From Zygnema cylindricum (lineage: Eukaryota > Streptophyta > Zygnematophyceae > Zygnematales > Zygnemataceae), in contig JBBHKE010000867.1 in the NCBI GenBank assembly GCA_037447655.1, positions 1 through 64,000 of the forward strand: a stretch of 64,000 bases of DNA. The letters run 5' to 3'. Shown here piece by piece: positions 62,747 to 64,000 of this stretch (within the stretch, counting starts at the first letter, position 1; each line of letters opens with the position of its first letter). The notes beneath the pieces are model-generated. The model was not told where the DNA came from. It worked only from the letters and a program-made list of their open reading frames with translations, and made no database searches. Made by a program: the position numbers and the translations under genes.

Positions 62747-63745
62747 TGTTGAAATTAAAAGGCTTTTTTATGTATTTTCTAGGTTTTTTAAATAATCTAA
62801 GATTAGGAAGGAAAAAGCAGAGGCAGCCTACTTCTAACTTCTCTCTCCAGCCCCCATACTTGCCATAGTCACTGGAGGCTGAAGAAGAAGCTAGAGCCAT
62901 GGCTGCCTATGTTTCTCCTAGAGTCAGAATGCAGTCCTTTGTTAAACTTACCAAAAAGGTTAATGGACCCATGATTAGATCCTGATACCTACCGTCCGTC
63001 CAAATAGCCCAACATCGTTACCATGTAGCCTAGCACCTGTGTCAAAGTATATAGGGTACGATAGCTACTTACAAACGTGCAAATAGAAAAGTTCATTTAA
63101 CTGACGAACGGACCACAATCACATAGACACAGTTAGATAGAATCACATCGAAAAGTATTGCTTATATTTTAACGGCTATAAATTAAGGTTGATATCAATC
63201 GGACGGCGGAGGAAGAAGTCGGCATCGCGGAATGGACGATTTGGCGGTTTGCGGTCACAGCCACATCTGGTGACACGTGGCAACTTGACATTGGATGGCA
63301 GCATCTCCGAGACATACCATGGCGAACCCGGATATGGCAAGTCTCGTCTCCTTGGCCATGTCGTACAATGGCCGTACAAAAAGTACTCCAGGCCAAGTAC
63401 CTTTTTGTACTGTACACTCAATTGATTGGCTCCATACTTCAGTAGTACAGGGTTAAGAGAGGGGTTCAGGACTTAGAAAATATAGGTAGCAGCCTCTCTC
63501 CTAGAAAGCTTCTGTATAAAAGGTCATCTTTCACCATTGATAATTTACTGCTCAAGGGAGCAAATTCAATGATTCCTTTTGTGGCACACTCAGGGGAGTC
63601 AGCTCTACCAACGGGTTCATTTTGGTCAGTCTGTATTCTGTCAGAGTGTCAGCAATATTCCTAGAAAGACAAAGGGATTGAGGTTATCTTAGAGGCTTCT
63701 AGTAAGTTGCCTACTCTGGGTACCAATGGAGGTCTCAGAGTTGCA
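62747..63745 (+). repeat. 3' LTR of element A
   Basis: 999 bp, preceded by the purine tract AAAATAAGAGGAG and starting TGTTGAAATTAAAAGG. It ends AGTTGCA, followed by the TTCAT duplication. ATG at the same place as in the 5' LTR now reads into element B sequence. Confidence 0.94.
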
Positions 63746-64000
63746 TTCATCAGGATGAGACAGTTTGATTTCCTTGTTGTTAACTTGTTTGTCTTGCAGT
63801 AATTTTTTCCATTCGCCTTCAAACTTTGATGTCGGAATGGATGGCTCTTGTGGATTCTTTCGAATAGTTTCGACTTCTCCCCTATCCCTCGATTCTGGAT
63901 CTACTTCCACCACGTCTTCCTCTTCGGTTGGAGTTCGCACTAGGGGTTCAACGGCTGAATCCTCCTCGTTTGATGTGTACTTGCAAGATCATCATCTTCT

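Larger units (their letters stand above)
49989..63745 (+). mobile_element. Ty1/copia element A, complete but carrying nested inserts
   Basis: LTR to LTR 13.76 kb, flanked by perfect TTCAT duplications (49984-49988 and 63746-63750). Removing the solo LTR D (907 bp + 5) and element C (6,480 bp + 5) leaves about 6.36 kb, a normal copia length. It is inserted in antisense orientation into element B. Confidence 0.95.
44910..64000 (-). mobile_element. Ty1/copia element B (minus strand), base of the nest; 5' end beyond the window
   Basis: The 3' LTR lies at 44910-47317, then pol reads leftwards from 49983 down to 47331; the more upstream part reappears at 64000-63751. Element A sits exactly between these parts with a TTCAT duplication, splitting the HPDE codons of B's linker before the reverse transcriptase. 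Two more inserts (45168-46516 and 48225-49289) interrupt it. Its 5' LTR, gag and integrase lie outside the window. Confidence 0.9.
47331..64000 (-). pseudogene. Partial, split pol of copia element B
   Basis: Read right to left on the minus strand. 64000-63751 gives the integrase-RT linker (EEEDVVEVDPESRDRGE, KLSHPDE). After element A, it resumes at 49983 with CHERNQWKT, then GCKWVFKLKL, MEVHQMDIKTAFLHGELE, SLYGLKQAPRQWNKK, and a frame change at the YIDD site (near 49390). The solo LTR E lies at 48225-49289, then GIQIERDRDRKIIRLTQKKA, and RNase H with SDASYSDAPIRRC, TMEAEYMA, DNQAAIAIAA and AKHMDIRL. The stop is at 47331-47333. Stops and frameshifts make it non-functional. Confidence 0.88.

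Overview
The window is nuclear DNA from a green-lineage eukaryote. It carries two intron-containing genes with plant-type products, an NC2-alpha/NF-YC11 histone-fold repressor and a plant MOCOS-like PLP-fold protein. The rest is repeat-rich and GTAC-rich, dominated by Ty1/copia elements, DNA-transposon relics and long G- or CCCT-rich tracts. The NC2-alpha sequence is clearly plant-type but diverges from flowering-plant versions, so an early-diverging streptophyte (charophyte alga, bryophyte or similar) is the best guess; the species cannot be read from the sequence.

Layout. 376-5706: a decayed copia element with both LTRs. 5707-12000: intergenic DNA, a dispersed repeat, and a broken minus-strand non-LTR reverse transcriptase (8870-11925). 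12.1-15.6 kb: microsatellites, a 71-bp tandem array, a 126-bp-arm hairpin and a TA-flanked MITE. 16175-18967 (minus): six-exon NC2-alpha gene, 395 codons. 21257-24017: first copy of a 2.76-kb segment repeated at 38608-41378, containing three MITEs; one breakpoint lies inside a MITE. 24978-29580 (plus): MOCOS-like gene with at least eight exons. 33602-35220: two adjacent hAT-like elements. 37596-38607: PIF/Harbinger transposase fossil cut off by the second copy of the repeated segment. 42313-43088: Harbinger-like MITE. 43479-44010: foldback repeat cluster.

44910-64000 is a nest of retrotransposons. Element B (minus strand) is the base. It is interrupted by a solo LTR (48225-49289, TSD TACCT), an LTR-like insert in its 3' LTR (45168-46516), and complete element A (49989-63745, TSD TTCAT). 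A is in turn interrupted by a solo LTR of another family (52427-53333, TSD TATTT) and by complete element C (55750-62229, TSD CTATG). The flanking duplications fix the order of events.

The most striking biology is in these copia elements. Their primer-binding sites match the anticodon arm of initiator tRNA-Met (the 'half-tRNA' priming known from Drosophila copia). Their gag reading frame starts inside the LTR and runs through that site. Their LTRs also carry a tRNA-like B-box on the antisense strand. None of the copia copies has an intact gag-pol.
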